Source: Gammaproteobacteria bacterium (lineage in GTDB: Bacteria; Pseudomonadota; Gammaproteobacteria; Pseudomonadales; Pseudohongiellaceae). From it: a stretch of 35,519 nt of DNA. Where the stretch lies: NCBI GenBank assembly GCA_030645995.1, contig JAUSMU010000053.1, forward strand, positions 1 through 35,519. The letters are read 5' to 3'. Every line of letters starts with the position of its first letter. Position 1 is the first letter of the stretch. Of this stretch, positions 35,265 through 35,519 are shown piece after piece. A model generated the notes under the pieces. The model made no database searches and was not told the origin of the DNA. It worked only from the letters and a program-made list of their open reading frames with translations. A program made the position numbers and the translations under genes.

Positions 35265-35398
35265 GTGTACCTAACCTGACTGATCGAATCGACGTGAAAA
35301 TATGCCAACCCCGACCACGCGGCCGGGGGGAGAAGTCGGCCGATCTTACCATGCAAGCGCGAATTTCCAGAAATACTCCAGGGATCAGAAAAAAGGGC
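35265..35398. other. Divergent gap between the Sel1 operon and tRNA-Arg
   Basis: No gene is seen. CCCCG (35309-35313) and CGGGG (35324-35328) can pair. CGGCCG occurs at 35320-35325 and 35337-35342, giving an alternative stem with an 11-nt spacer, so two exclusive folds exist. On the minus strand TTGGCA (35308-35303) could be a -35 for the Sel1 operon, but no good -10 follows at 17 nt. Confidence 0.4.
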
Positions 35399-35426
35399 TT
35401 GGCATCGGCGTTGATTTCTATATAAT
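35399..35426 (+). promoter_or_regulatory. Sigma-70 promoter of tRNA-Arg
   Basis: TTGGCA (35399-35404, 5/6) and a perfect TATAAT (35421-35426) are 16 nt apart. The start point would be near 35433, about 7 nt before the tRNA, so the gene has its own promoter. Confidence 0.7.
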
Positions 35427-35439
35427 TCGCCACCTCAAC

Positions 35440-35516
35440 GCGCCCGTAGCTCAGCTGGATAGAGTACTTGGCTACGAACTAAGGGGTCGCATGTTCGAAT
35501 CATGCCGGGCGCACCA
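35440..35516 (+). tRNA. tRNA-Arg (anticodon ACG)
   Basis: A 77-nt tRNA with CCA encoded (35514-35516). The acceptor stem is GCGCCCG with CGGGCGC and discriminator A. The anticodon stem CTTGG/CTAAG (one G-U pair) encloses CTACGAA, anticodon ACG, which after A-to-I editing reads CGU, CGC and CGA. GTTCGAATC marks the T loop. This isoacceptor adjoins csrA/tRNA-Ser in E. coli (argVYZQ) and Pseudomonas, but here it is 22.5 kb away. Confidence 0.96.
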
Positions 35517-35519
35517 TAC

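Overview
The window looks like a chromosomal segment of a gammaproteobacterium. The evidence is the gene content and order. The dsbC–hom–thrC run and the alaS–lysC–csrA–tRNA-Ser(GCT) run match arrangements known from Pseudomonas and relatives, and recC-recB-recD, a RIO-type kinase, PpnN and a TIGR02647-type small protein are all typical of that class. By eye the base composition is moderately GC-rich and fairly even. I see no insertion sequence, prophage, CRISPR array or plasmid gene. I cannot assign a genus.

Layout. 1-204: 3' end of dsbC. 297-4863 (+): hom, thrC and recJ, with thrC and recJ overlapping by 4 bp. 5019-8288 (+): a long ScsB-like DsbD and an AI-2E/PerM-type membrane protein, each preceded by an intergenic inverted repeat. 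8416-12961 (+): alaS, lysC, csrA and tRNA-Ser(GCT), with recognisable promoters, a csrA terminator and a probable internal start in lysC. 13234-14484: an exported epoxide-hydrolase-family protein behind a tandem-repeat leader. 14525-23549 (+): recC, recB and recD joined by ATGA overlaps. 23581-26808: a TIGR02647-type gene (-), a RIO kinase (+), a DUF2750 gene (-) and ppnN (+), with palindromes and short tandem repeats between them. 26904-33119 (+): a complete suf operon, sufB-C-D-S-A-T-E. 33138-35264 (-): three secreted Sel1-repeat proteins in one operon. 35440-35516: tRNA-Arg(ACG) with its own promoter.

Functional links. LysC, Hom and ThrC are the aspartate-to-threonine branch; the asd and thrB steps lie elsewhere. 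DsbC and DsbD form the periplasmic disulfide-isomerisation pair: DsbD passes cytoplasmic electrons that keep DsbC reduced. RecBCD and RecJ are the double-strand-end and 5'-3' single-strand exonucleases of recombination. The suf operon encodes a full Fe-S assembly route: SufS/SufE sulfur mobilisation, SufBCD scaffold, SufA carrier and the SufT accessory factor.

Most notable observations: (1) a near-consensus IscR type-1 operator (23 of 25 positions) over the -35 box of a well-formed sigma-70 promoter for the suf operon; (2) separation of tRNA-Ser(GCT) and tRNA-Arg(ACG), which are neighbours after csrA in E. coli and Pseudomonas, by about 22.5 kb of core genes; (3) a three-gene family of exported Sel1 proteins sharing a C-terminal signature; (4) several uncharacterised palindromes and tandem repeats in promoter regions. 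I found no convincing wholly new multi-gene system. The best candidates for undescribed biology are the Sel1 operon and the repeat-bearing divergent promoter region of the TIGR02647/RIO-kinase pair.
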